From positions 197,921 through 261,920 of the forward strand of contig CAKSAJ010000001.1 in assembly GCA_934435195.1 (NCBI GenBank): DNA of 64,000 nucleotides, read 5' to 3'. The notes beneath the pieces were generated by a model. The model saw only the letters and a list, made by a program, of their open reading frames with translations, did not search any database and was not told where the DNA came from. This document shows positions 44,994 through 53,410 of this stretch, in pieces. A program made the position numbers and the translations under genes. Every line of letters starts with the position of its first letter. Positions within the stretch are counted from its first letter, which is position 1. This DNA is from an uncultured Schaedlerella sp. GTDB taxonomy: Bacteria > Bacillota > Clostridia > Lachnospirales > Lachnospiraceae.

Positions 44994-45041
44994 GATTTAA
45001 AATCCTCTTCTTTTGCTTATATTTTTAATCCATTAAATGAC

Positions 45042-45521
45042 TTACTTGTGATATGGTTCGTGATTTATTATTCTATAACTCCGGTATATCTGTTCCAGTA
45101 AAATTACACGCATCAATTGGTGTGGAAATGTCATTTTAGAAAAACTCAACGCATAGTTTGAGCGTTTTAACACCTCATTCCCAAGTCCTATTGAACCACC
45201 AATAATAAATATGATATGACTGGTCCCTTGAATACCCAGAGTTTCAATTTTATCAGCCAGTTCTTCAGAGGTCAAGAGTTTTCCTTTGATTTCTAAAGTA
45301 ACAACAAATGCATCTTCTTTCACATATTTTAAGATACGTTCTCCTTCTTTATCACGAATTCCGTCTTCAACAATCTGACTTGCGTTATCAGGAGTTTTTT
45401 CATCAGCAACTTCTATAATTTCTAATTTACAATAACGACTCAAACGTTTACTATATTCCGAAATTGCATCTTTCAAATATTTTTCTTTTATTTTTCCAAC
45501 TGTAATCAATGTGATCTTCAT
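45042..45521 (-). CDS. rlmH: 23S rRNA pseudouridine-1915 N3-methyltransferase
   Basis: 159 residues, the standard RlmH length. It begins [15 protein letters not shown] and carries the SPOUT-fold SAM pocket [10 protein letters not shown] near 104-113 and the C-terminal [22 protein letters not shown] motif. It methylates pseudouridine 1915 of helix 69 in complete 70S ribosomes. It probably heads the rlmH-helD transcript. Confidence 0.97.
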   Translation of the reverse strand: MKITLITVGKIKEKYLKDAISEYSKRLSRYCKLEIIEVADEKTPDNASQIVEDGIRDKEGERILKYVKEDAFVVTLEIKGKLLTSEELADKIETLGIQGTSHIIFIIGGSIGLGNEVLKRSNYALSFSKMTFPHQLMRVILLEQIYRSYRIINHEPYHK

Positions 45522-45539
45522 ACAAATCCCCTAATGTCC

Positions 45540-45572
45540 AAAAAACGAGGATATAGGAAAAACCTATATCCT
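45540..45572 (-). terminator. Intrinsic terminator of nfnAB
   Basis: An 11-bp perfect stem (GAGGATATAGG / CCTATATCCTC, loop of five) is followed on the minus strand by CGTTTTTGG. It separates the redox genes from rlmH. Confidence 0.9.
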
Positions 45573-45630
45573 CATAATTATTTTATGCATTGCAACTAAA
45601 ATTATTCAGTGCAAGATTACTCACTCTAAA

Positions 45631-47019
45631 TTATTTATTGCTGAGATATTCGTCAATACCCTTTGCAGCTGCTTTACCAGCACCCATTGCAAGGATAACT
45701 GTAGCTGCACCGGTAACAGCATCTCCACCGGCATATACACCTTCTTTAGATGTTTTTCCAGTTTCTTCTTCTGCTACGATACATTTCCATTTGTTAATCT
45801 CCAGCCCTTCAGTTGTAGAAGAAATCAATGGGTTTGGTGATGTACCAAGTGACATGATTACTGTATCTACATCAATGTCATATTCAGAACCTGTAACTTC
45901 AACTGGACGTCTTCTTCCTGATGCATCTGGCTCACCAAGTTCCATTTTAACAACTGTCATTCCAGTTACGTTACCATTCTCATCTACTTTGATTTCTTTT
46001 GGATTTCTCAGCAAATCAAAAATGATTCCTTCTTCTTTTGCATGATGCACTTCTTCTACTCGTGCAGGAAGTTCTTCTTCGCTACGACGATATACAACAT
46101 GTACTTCTGCGCCAAGACGAAGTGCTGTTCTTGCAGCATCCATAGCAACGTTACCACCACCTACAACAGCTACTTTGTGTCCGGCTGAAATTGGTGTATC
46201 ATAAGAATCATCAAAAGCTTTCATCAAGTTACTTCTTGTCAGGTACTCATTAGCAGAGAATACGCCATTTGCATTTTCACCAGGAATACCCATGAATTTA
46301 GGAAGTCCTGCACCTGAACCGATAAATACAGCTTCAAATCCTTCATCTTCAATCAGCATATCAATTGTTGTAGATTTTCCGATTACAACGTTTGTCTCAA
46401 ATTTAACTCCAAGCTCTTTTACTTTTTCAATCTCTTTTGCTACAACTTTCTGTTTTGGAAGACGGAATTCTGGAATTCCATATACCAATACTCCACCGAG
46501 TTCGTGAAGTGCTTCAAATACAGTTACATCATAACCAAGTTTTGCAAGGTCGCCGGCACATGTAAGTCCTGAAGGACCTGAACCGATAACAGCAACTTTA
46601 TGTCCGTTCTTTTCTTCTGCTCCAACTGGTTTAATATCATGCTCCAAAGCATAATCTGCAACAAATCTCTCGAGTTTACCAATAGAAATTGGCTCACCTT
46701 TGATGCCACGGATACATTTTCCTTCACACTGTGATTCCTGTGGACATACACGTCCGCAAATAGCAGGTAATGCTGAAGACTGTCCGATAATCTTATAAGC
46801 CTCTTCGATATTACCTTCTTTTACCTCGTGGATAAATCCCGGAATATTGATAGATACAGGGCATCCCTGAATACATTTTGCATTTTTACAGTTAATGCAA
46901 CGAGTGGCTTCTTCCATTGCCTCTTCTTTATTGTATCCAAGACACACTTCTTCAAAATTAGTTGCACGTACTTTTGGATCCTGTTCTCTTACAGGAACTT
47001 TCTTTAATACATCTGCCAT
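45631..47019 (-). CDS. NfnB-like large subunit (NADH-dependent ferredoxin:NADP oxidoreductase; GltD-like)
   Basis: 462 residues of the glutamate-synthase small-chain family. Eight N-terminal Cys bind two [4Fe-4S] clusters: Cys41, 44, 49, 53 and Cys88, 92, 98, 102. Then come FAD (V-I-G-S-G-P-S-G-L-T near 144) and NADPH (V-V-G-G-G-N-V-A-M-D near 279) Rossmann motifs. It could be the free GltD-type protein, but the gene is joined by TAATG to a DHOD-B-like subunit, the pairing of NfnA-NfnB. Nfn bifurcates electrons: 2 NADPH to NADH and ferredoxin in reverse of the named direction. Confidence 0.83.
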   Translation of the reverse strand: MADVLKKVPVREQDPKVRATNFEEVCLGYNKEEAMEEATRCINCKNAKCIQGCPVSINIPGFIHEVKEGNIEEAYKIIGQSSALPAICGRVCPQESQCEGKCIRGIKGEPISIGKLERFVADYALEHDIKPVGAEEKNGHKVAVIGSGPSGLTCAGDLAKLGYDVTVFEALHELGGVLVYGIPEFRLPKQKVVAKEIEKVKELGVKFETNVVIGKSTTIDMLIEDEGFEAVFIGSGAGLPKFMGIPGENANGVFSANEYLTRSNLMKAFDDSYDTPISAGHKVAVVGGGNVAMDAARTALRLGAEVHVVYRRSEEELPARVEEVHHAKEEGIIFDLLRNPKEIKVDENGNVTGMTVVKMELGEPDASGRRRPVEVTGSEYDIDVDTVIMSLGTSPNPLISSTTEGLEINKWKCIVAEEETGKTSKEGVYAGGDAVTGAATVILAMGAGKAAAKGIDEYLSNK

Positions 47020-47909
47020 TAGTTGTCACCTCCGCAATTTCCGCAGCCACCGTGATGTGTATCACCTTCCTGCAGTTTCAGAATCGCACGACCCTCTTCT
47101 GTCTTATACATCTGACTTCTCTTCATTGCCTGATCGAAATCCACAAGATGTCCATCAAACTCTGGTCCATCTACACATGCGAATTTAATTTCATCACCAA
47201 CCTGCAGACGGCATGCTCCACACATTCCTGTACCATCAACCATGATTGGGTTCATGCTGACAATTGTAGGAATCTCTAATTTTTTAGTTAACAGACAAAC
47301 GAATTTCATCATGATCATTGGTCCGATTGCGACACATGAATCATATGTTTTTCCTTCTTTGTTAACCAAGTCTTCTAATGTAGCTGTAACCATTCCAGAA
47401 CGTCCGTAAGAACCATCGTCTGTTGTTACATATAAATTACCAGCAACCGCTTCCAGTTCTTTTTCAAGGATTACCATATCTTTTGTCTTTGCACCAAGGA
47501 TAACATCTGCTTCAATTCCATGAGCATGTAACCATTTTACCTGTGGATAGACAGGTGCGGCACCAACACCTCCGGCTACAAAAACGATTTTTTTCTTCTT
47601 TAATTCTTCGAGATCTTCATGAACAAATTCTGATGGACATCCAAGTGGTCCGACAAAATCACGGAAACTGTCCCCTTCTTTCAGATAAGCCATCTTTATC
47701 GTAGATGCTCCAACTTCCTGAAATACAATTGTGATTGTTCCGGCTTCACGATCATAATCGCAAATAGTAAGTGGGATTCTCTCTCCTTTGTCATCCATCT
47801 TTACGATAACAAACTGTCCCGGCTGACAGTGACTTGCAACACGTGGTGCATGTACATCCATCAAAAAAATCTTATCAGCCAGTTTTTCTGCTTTTAAAAT
47901 TTTATACAT
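47019..47909 (-). CDS. NfnA-like FAD/NAD-binding, [2Fe-2S] subunit
   Basis: 296 residues of the ferredoxin-NADP-reductase/DHOD-electron-transfer family. N-terminal FAD barrel (about 1-95, with P-L-T-I-C-D-Y), NAD(P) domain (F-V-A-G-G-V-G-A-A-P near 110), then a Cys cluster in G-M-C-G-A-C-R-L and K-F-A-C-V-D-G-P near 226-246 for a [2Fe-2S] centre. This is the small subunit of NfnAB; sulfide dehydrogenase subunit is a synonym in annotation. AAGGAGGA precedes the ATG and a sigma-A promoter lies upstream. Confidence 0.84.
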   Translation of the reverse strand: MYKILKAEKLADKIFLMDVHAPRVASHCQPGQFVIVKMDDKGERIPLTICDYDREAGTITIVFQEVGASTIKMAYLKEGDSFRDFVGPLGCPSEFVHEDLEELKKKKIVFVAGGVGAAPVYPQVKWLHAHGIEADVILGAKTKDMVILEKELEAVAGNLYVTTDDGSYGRSGMVTATLEDLVNKEGKTYDSCVAIGPMIMMKFVCLLTKKLEIPTIVSMNPIMVDGTGMCGACRLQVGDEIKFACVDGPEFDGHLVDFDQAMKRSQMYKTEEGRAILKLQEGDTHHGGCGNCGGDN

Positions 47910-47997
47910 GATCTTCCTCCTTTTATTTAGGTTTCTCTTATTCCTCTTTCATTTCTAACTCAATACCTAGTTCGGAAATAAAAAACGCCCTCTAATT

Positions 47998-48026
47998 ATA
48001 ATACGCTATATGGTTCAGCTTGGCAA
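47998..48026 (-). promoter_or_regulatory. Promoter of nfnA-nfnB
   Basis: Minus-strand -35 TTGCCA (48026-48021), a 17-base spacer and -10 TATTAT (48003-47998), overlapped by TATAAT three bases further on. Confidence 0.65.
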
Positions 48027-48099
48027 GTGAAGATTTTAACCATACAGCAAAAATGGGACCGATGCTCTACTGACACCCGCCCCTTTTTTGTAAATCAAA

Positions 48100-49281
48100 T
48101 TAGAAATCTACTTCTGTACCATAGTATGTGCATGTTAACAGTTTTTCCATGTTTGCAGGATCGATTGCACGTGGGTTAGAGCCTGTACATGCATCACCAA
48201 CTGCAAGTTCTGCAATCTTGGCAACTTTTTCTTTGAATTCGTCTTCGTTGATTCCAAATTCTTTCAATGTCTTTGGAATATTCAATTTTACATTGAATTC
48301 ATCAATTTTATTGCAAAGGCTGTTGATCAATGCCTGCTCTGAAACACCTTCCAGTCCCATTCTACGTGCGATTTCAGCATAACGTGAAGCTGCTACTGGA
48401 TCTTTTGCATTGTATTTGATAACGTATGGCAGATAAATAGCATTTGCACAACCATGTGGAATATGACCTGTTGAGAACGCTGCTCCTGTTTTGTGTGCCA
48501 TAGAATGTACGATACCAAGCAATGCATTTGAGAATGCCATACCAGCAAGGCACTGTGCATAGTGCATCTGCTCTCTTGCTACCATATTGCAGTTGTATGA
48601 TGCTGGAAGATATTCCAGAACCATCTCGATTGCCTGCAGTGCAAGAGGATCTGTGAATGGGCAATTCAATGTTGATACATATGCTTCGATAGCGTGTGTC
48701 AAAGCATCCATACCTGTGTATGCAACCTGTTTTACAGGAAGTCCTGCAACAAGATCTGGGTCTACGATTGCCACATCTGGAGTGATATTAAAGTCAGCAA
48801 GTGGATATTTTACACCTGTCTGATAGTTTGTGATTACTGAAAATGCTGTTACCTCTGTTGCTGTTCCAGATGTAGATGGAATTGCACAGAATTTTGCTTT
48901 CTGTCTTAATTCTGGAAAACTAAATGGAGTAATCAGATCTTCAAAAGTGATTTCCGGATACTCATAAAATGCCCACATTGCTTTTGCTGCATCGATTGGT
49001 GATCCTCCACCCATTGCAACAATCCAGTCTGGCTGGAATGCACGCATTGCTTCAGCACCCTTCATAACAGTCTCTACAGATGGATCTGGCTCAACGCCTT
49101 CGAATAATTGTACTTCCATTCCTGCCTCTTTTAAGTAGTTCACTGCTCTGTCAAGAAAGCCCTGACGTTTCATAGAGCCACCACCTACAACGAGGATTGC
49201 TTTTGTTCCTTTCAAATTTTTCAGTTCTTCCAGACATCCTTTTCCGTGATAAATGTCTCTTGGTAATGTAAATCGACTCAT
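48100..49281 (-). CDS. Iron-containing (group III) alcohol dehydrogenase
   Basis: 393 residues of the FucO/butanol-dehydrogenase-type family. The NAD-binding G-G-G-S motifs (V-V-G-G-G-S-M near 31 and A-M-G-G-G-S-P-I-D-A near 90) are present. The metal ligands D-x-x-x-H (M-D-A-L-T-H-A-I-E), the His of H-S-M-A-H, and H-I-P-H-G-C match the four ligands Asp, His, His, His of the family. It likely regenerates NAD by reducing an aldehyde in fermentation; the substrate is not deducible. A Rex-like operator sits just after its promoter. No terminator is clear. Confidence 0.9.
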   Translation of the reverse strand: MSRFTLPRDIYHGKGCLEELKNLKGTKAILVVGGGSMKRQGFLDRAVNYLKEAGMEVQLFEGVEPDPSVETVMKGAEAMRAFQPDWIVAMGGGSPIDAAKAMWAFYEYPEITFEDLITPFSFPELRQKAKFCAIPSTSGTATEVTAFSVITNYQTGVKYPLADFNITPDVAIVDPDLVAGLPVKQVAYTGMDALTHAIEAYVSTLNCPFTDPLALQAIEMVLEYLPASYNCNMVAREQMHYAQCLAGMAFSNALLGIVHSMAHKTGAAFSTGHIPHGCANAIYLPYVIKYNAKDPVAASRYAEIARRMGLEGVSEQALINSLCNKIDEFNVKLNIPKTLKEFGINEDEFKEKVAKIAELAVGDACTGSNPRAIDPANMEKLLTCTYYGTEVDF

Positions 49282-49302
49282 TATACTACATCTCCTTCAA
49301 TG

Positions 49303-49318
49303 TGTTATTTTTTTAACA
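49303..49318 (-). promoter_or_regulatory. Candidate Rex operator of the alcohol dehydrogenase
   Basis: TGTTATTTTTTTAACA is a 16-base inverted repeat agreeing with the inner Rex consensus TGTTAA-N4-TTAACA at 11 of 12 fixed positions. It falls at the predicted transcription start of the dehydrogenase gene, and Rex is encoded in this window. Confidence 0.65.
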
Positions 49319-49325
49319 TGTTTAT

Positions 49326-49354
49326 ATTATAGCACTGTTAATCTTTTCACACAA
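49326..49354 (-). promoter_or_regulatory. Promoter of the alcohol dehydrogenase
   Basis: Minus-strand -35 TTGTGT (49354-49349), 17-base spacer, consensus -10 TATAAT (49331-49326). Upstream of it, bases 49355-49500 hold only AT-rich sequence and a small ACCAAAA/TTTTGGT repeat; nothing coding is seen. Confidence 0.75.
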
Positions 49355-49503
49355 GGCAATCCGGAAAATTAGGCGAAGAATTATCACCAAAATTTTTTCT
49401 TTATTTTTGGTAATAAATACACTGGATTTTTTCAAAATTGTCGTTCTAAAAATCAGGTTTCAAATGCATACTATTTTTACTGTTTTTAATCTCAAAAATA
49501 AAA

Positions 49504-49550
49504 AAAAAGAAATCTGAAGGATTCTTTTTTTATCCAGCAGATTTCTTTTT
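49504..49550 (-). terminator. Terminator of the ftsK-fhs-folD-zinc-ribbon genes
   Basis: AAAGAAATCTG (49506-49516) pairs perfectly with CAGATTTCTTT (49538-49548) and an inner GGAT/ATCC pairing strengthens it. On the minus strand a long T-run follows. Confidence 0.9.
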
Positions 49551-49553
49551 ATA

Positions 49554-50873
49554 TCATTGTAAATTCAATACATAATTTCTTTTCGTGACCTGTGTTGTTT
49601 TTCCATTCTTGTTGACAAGAATCGCAGAAAAAATCGTCTGTCCCTCCGGCATGTCGATTGGACCGGTGTATTGCGTTGATGCTGTTGTTGGTGTTGTATT
49701 ATCCATTGTATAATATGCTGTATATCCTTCCGGAACTGTAATACTGATCTGTGTTGCAGAAGTATATTGTCCGGTAGATGGTGTAACAGCTGGTGCATCT
49801 TCAATTGGAATCTCAACCTGATATGTTTTTGTTGCAACCAGACTAGGGATTCCCTTTTTATTTACACAAATCGCTTTTATAACAACCGTACCATCTTCAA
49901 TCAGAATCGGTTCTGTATATAACGTGCTGTCAGTTGTCGGTTCATTTCCGTCTGTTGTATAATAAATTTTCCCATTTCCAGACAAAGAAACCTGTTGCAC
50001 TTCTGTATACGTTCCTTCTTCCAGACTAAATTCCGGCATATCAGAGACGTAATCACTCATTTCTTTTAAAACACTTTTACTACTGCCATCCAACGTACCT
50101 GAAATTTTATCTGCCTGATCCGTCTTGATATAAAATTGTGCAAGAGCCTCATACAAATCTGCATTTTCCGGCTGTGAATCAATCGCATTTAAGAACATGT
50201 TTTCTGCTTTATCCAATTCATCCTGGGCAATATATACTTTTGACAGCCCTACATATGCTGTTGCACGCGTATTATCTTTTGCAATTGCAAGATTGTAATA
50301 CCGAATGGCTTTACTATATTCACCAGACTGATAAGCTTTCTCTGCTTTATTTAAAGTTCCTGAATAAGAATTCTGATAAAGAAAAACTCCGCCAACTCCA
50401 ACTGCAATCAAAATAGCCACAACAACGATCATCATATTTCTACGTTTCTTTTTTGCCTGTTGCATCCGCAATGCTTTTTGACGTCGTCTTTCATCAGGTG
50501 TTCTATAATTCGTCTGTTGTGTCCTTGTATCGCGTCCTGTTGGTCTGATTCTCTCTTCTCCAACTGTATCTCTCCCGCGATAATTGCTTTTTTGAGATGC
50601 CTGCATCTGGCTTGAACGGATACGATCTAATTCTCCCTGACCCAATACACGAGTTGAATTCTGTGGTTGTTGTCTTGAACGATTTCTTTGCTGGTATACC
50701 TGCCCACTGCTATTAGGCAATGGGCGTGTCACATCCTCTACAGAACCCTTTACTTCACGAGTAAGTACATCGTCTAAAGGATTATAATCCGGAACCATCT
50801 GAACTTCTGTGCCACAGTCAGGACATATAAGCATTCCAGCTGGAATATCTGCACCACAATTTGCACATTTCAT
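49554..50873 (-). CDS. Zinc-ribbon, TPR and chitobiase-like-domain membrane protein
   Basis: 439 residues. An N-terminal zinc ribbon has Cys3, Cys6, Cys17, Cys20. A low-complexity Arg/Gln linker leads to a membrane helix (about 146-167), then TPR repeats (about 172-255, with A-E-K-A-Y-Q-S-G-E-Y-S-K-A). Two copies of a chitobiase C-terminal-like module (K-I-Y-Y-T-T-D-G-N-E-P-T-T and T-A-Y-Y-T-M-D-N-T-T-P-T-T) finish it. The topology puts the ribbon inside and the repeats outside. Function is unknown. It is the last gene of the fhs-folD transcript. Confidence 0.78.
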   Translation of the reverse strand: MKCANCGADIPAGMLICPDCGTEVQMVPDYNPLDDVLTREVKGSVEDVTRPLPNSSGQVYQQRNRSRQQPQNSTRVLGQGELDRIRSSQMQASQKSNYRGRDTVGEERIRPTGRDTRTQQTNYRTPDERRRQKALRMQQAKKKRRNMMIVVVAILIAVGVGGVFLYQNSYSGTLNKAEKAYQSGEYSKAIRYYNLAIAKDNTRATAYVGLSKVYIAQDELDKAENMFLNAIDSQPENADLYEALAQFYIKTDQADKISGTLDGSSKSVLKEMSDYVSDMPEFSLEEGTYTEVQQVSLSGNGKIYYTTDGNEPTTDSTLYTEPILIEDGTVVIKAICVNKKGIPSLVATKTYQVEIPIEDAPAVTPSTGQYTSATQISITVPEGYTAYYTMDNTTPTTASTQYTGPIDMPEGQTIFSAILVNKNGKTTQVTKRNYVLNLQ

Positions 50874-50885
50874 AAATGGTTCCTC

Positions 50886-51722
50886 CTATTTTCTTACTGT
50901 TTCTACGCAGTTGTTCATTAACATTGCAATCGTCATCGGTCCTACGCCGCCTGGAACCGGGGTAATTGCAGATGTATGCTCTGCTACTTCATCAAATGCG
51001 ACATCTCCGCAAAGCTTATTATTCTCATCACGATGCATACCCACATCGATAACAACTGCACCCTCTTTTACATAATCTGCTGTTATAAATTGCTTTCTGC
51101 CAATTGCAACAATCAAAATATCAGCTCTCTTTGTAATGTCTTTTAAATTATTTGTATGTGAATGCGTAACTGTAACTGTTCCATTTTCTCTCAGAAGTAA
51201 TGCAGCCATCGGTTTTCCTACAATATTACTACGTCCGACAATCACACATTCTTTTCCGTCTACTGTAATTCCAGAACGTTTTAATAACTGAATAATACCT
51301 GCCGGCGTACAAGATAAGAACCCTTTCTCTCCAATCCACAGACGTCCTACACTAACTGGATGAAATCCGTCTACATCCTTATCCGGAGAAATAGCACGTA
51401 TAATCTTATCTTCGTCAATATGGGACGGAAGTGGCAGCTGAACCAGTATTCCATTTACATGATCTTCTTTATTCAGACGTTCAATTAAAAGTAATAATTC
51501 TTCTTCTGTTGTCTCTTCCGGAAGTTCATAACTTTCTGATTCAATACCAATATAGGCACAGGCTTTCTTTTTATTGTTTACATAAACTGAAGATGCCGGA
51601 TCGTTTCCAACTTGAACAACAGCAAGACACACTTCTTTTCCATTTGCCTTTAATACGGCTACTTCTTCTTTTAATTCATCCTTAATTTCTTTTGAAATCT
51701 TTTTTCCATCGATTAACTGCAT
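50886..51722 (-). CDS. folD: Bifunctional methylene-THF dehydrogenase/methenyl-THF cyclohydrolase
   Basis: 278 residues. Substrate-binding motif Y-V-N-N-K-K-K-A-C (catalytic Lys in this run, near 50-58), Q-L-P-L-P near 95, and NADP loop G-R-S-N-I-V-G-K-P near 162-170. G-G-V-G-P-M-T is near the end. It interconverts 5,10-methylene-THF and 10-formyl-THF. It is placed 15 bases after fhs, a one-carbon pair that can run toward formate or from it. Confidence 0.97.
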   Translation of the reverse strand: MQLIDGKKISKEIKDELKEEVAVLKANGKEVCLAVVQVGNDPASSVYVNNKKKACAYIGIESESYELPEETTEEELLLLIERLNKEDHVNGILVQLPLPSHIDEDKIIRAISPDKDVDGFHPVSVGRLWIGEKGFLSCTPAGIIQLLKRSGITVDGKECVIVGRSNIVGKPMAALLLRENGTVTVTHSHTNNLKDITKRADILIVAIGRKQFITADYVKEGAVVIDVGMHRDENNKLCGDVAFDEVAEHTSAITPVPGGVGPMTIAMLMNNCVETVRK

Positions 51723-51737
51723 TGTTTTTGTTTCTCC

Positions 51738-53408
51738 TTAAAACAGTCCTGTAATTTTTCCATCTTCAGACACATCGATATTGTTGGCAGCCGGCACTTT
51801 TGGAAGTCCCGGCATAGTCATAACCGAACCTGTCAGTGCAACAACAAATCCAGCCCCTGCATCAACATAAACTTCACGAATATGAATATCAAAGTTTTCT
51901 GGTCTTCCCAGCTTCTTTGCGTCATCTGAGAATGAATATTGATTTTTCGCCATACATATTGGAAGTTCTCCAAATCCCATTGCTTCTATTTTTGCAATCT
52001 GTTTTTGTGCTGCCGGCTCATAAACCACGCCGTCTGCTCCATAAATTTCTTTTGAAATTTTCTCAATTTTTTCTTTCAAAGATAATTCATCTTCATAAAG
52101 TGTATGGAAATGGCTTTCTTTATTTTCTAATGTATTCAATACCTTTTCTGCAAGTGCAATTCCGCCTTCTCCGCCTTTTTCCCATACTTCTGAAAGTGCG
52201 AATTCACAGCCTCTCTCTTCGCAGAACTGACGAATATATTCATTTTCAGCATCTGTATCTGTTATAAATGAATTCAGTGTAACTATTACAGGTACTCCGA
52301 ATTTCTGTATATTTTCAATATGTTTCTCTAAATTCACGATTCCTTTTTTCAGTGCATCTAGATTCTCTTCTGCCAAATCAGCTTTAGCAACTCCACCATT
52401 ATACTTCAATGCTCGTACTGTTGCAACTAAAACAACAGCATCTGGTTTTAAACCTGCTTTTCTACATTTGATATCCATGAATTTTTCCGCGCCAAGATCT
52501 GCACCGAATCCGGCTTCTGTAATTGCAATATCTGCCATTTTTAAAGCCATCTTTGTTGCACGCACACTGTTACATCCATGTGCGATATTAGCAAATGGAC
52601 CTCCATGTACTAAGGCAGGAGTGTGTTCTAATGTCTGAATCAGGTTCGGTTTGATCGCATCTTTGAGTAATGCAGTCATTGCACCTGTTGCCTGCAAATC
52701 ATCTGCTGTAACAGGATCTCCGTTAAAATTGTATGCAACGATGATTCTTCCAAGTCTGCGTTTTAAATCCTGAAGGTCATCAGCAAGGCAAAGGATTGCC
52801 ATAATTTCAGAAGCTACTGTAATAACGAAATGATCTTCACGAACCATTCCATCCATCTTGTTTCCAAGACCTACAACAATATTACGCAACACTCTGTCAT
52901 TCATATCAACACAACGTTTCCATACGACCTGTCGTGGATCGATCTGAAGAGCATTTCCCTGCTGAATATGATTATCTAACATTGCAGCGAGCAGATTATT
53001 AGCAGATGTAATTGCATGGAAATCTCCTGTGAAATGTAAGTTCAAATCTTCCATCGGGACAACCTGTGCATAACCGCCACCAGCTGCACCTCCCTTAATT
53101 CCGAAACAAGGTCCAAGAGATGGTTCACGAAGTGCAATGATTGCCTTTTTATCTAACTTGGCAAACGCCTGTCCTAATCCAACAGATGTTGTTGTTTTTC
53201 CCTCTCCTGCCGGAGTTGGATTAATTGCTGTTACCAATACCAGTTTTCCATCCGGATTGTCTTTAATCTTATCCCAGAAATCTTCTGAAAGCTTTGCTTT
53301 ATATTTTCCGTAAAGTTCTAAATCATCCTCTGTAATACCTGCATTTGCTGCCACCTCTTTAATTGGCAGCATCTGTGCCTCCTGTGCAATTTGAATATCT
53401 GTTTTCAT
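51738..53408 (-). CDS. fhs: Formate--tetrahydrofolate ligase
   Basis: 556 residues, the usual size of bacterial Fhs. The P-loop [11 protein letters not shown] near 64-74 and [12 protein letters not shown] near 107-118 are characteristic. It uses ATP to make 10-formyl-THF from formate. Together with folD it is the formate branch of folate metabolism. It supports purine synthesis in many gut Clostridia and is also the first methyl-branch step in acetogens, but no other Wood-Ljungdahl gene is here. AAGGAGG precedes the ATG; ftsK ends 2 bases before. Confidence 0.97.
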   Translation of the reverse strand: MKTDIQIAQEAQMLPIKEVAANAGITEDDLELYGKYKAKLSEDFWDKIKDNPDGKLVLVTAINPTPAGEGKTTTSVGLGQAFAKLDKKAIIALREPSLGPCFGIKGGAAGGGYAQVVPMEDLNLHFTGDFHAITSANNLLAAMLDNHIQQGNALQIDPRQVVWKRCVDMNDRVLRNIVVGLGNKMDGMVREDHFVITVASEIMAILCLADDLQDLKRRLGRIIVAYNFNGDPVTADDLQATGAMTALLKDAIKPNLIQTLEHTPALVHGGPFANIAHGCNSVRATKMALKMADIAITEAGFGADLGAEKFMDIKCRKAGLKPDAVVLVATVRALKYNGGVAKADLAEENLDALKKGIVNLEKHIENIQKFGVPVIVTLNSFITDTDAENEYIRQFCEERGCEFALSEVWEKGGEGGIALAEKVLNTLENKESHFHTLYEDELSLKEKIEKISKEIYGADGVVYEPAAQKQIAKIEAMGFGELPICMAKNQYSFSDDAKKLGRPENFDIHIREVYVDAGAGFVVALTGSVMTMPGLPKVPAANNIDVSEDGKITGLF

Positions 53409-53410
53409 TG

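Noticed and set aside
48027..48099. A riboswitch or strong terminator after the alcohol dehydrogenase
   Set aside because: No consistent stem larger than three G-C pairs could be drawn, and no ligand motif is recognised.
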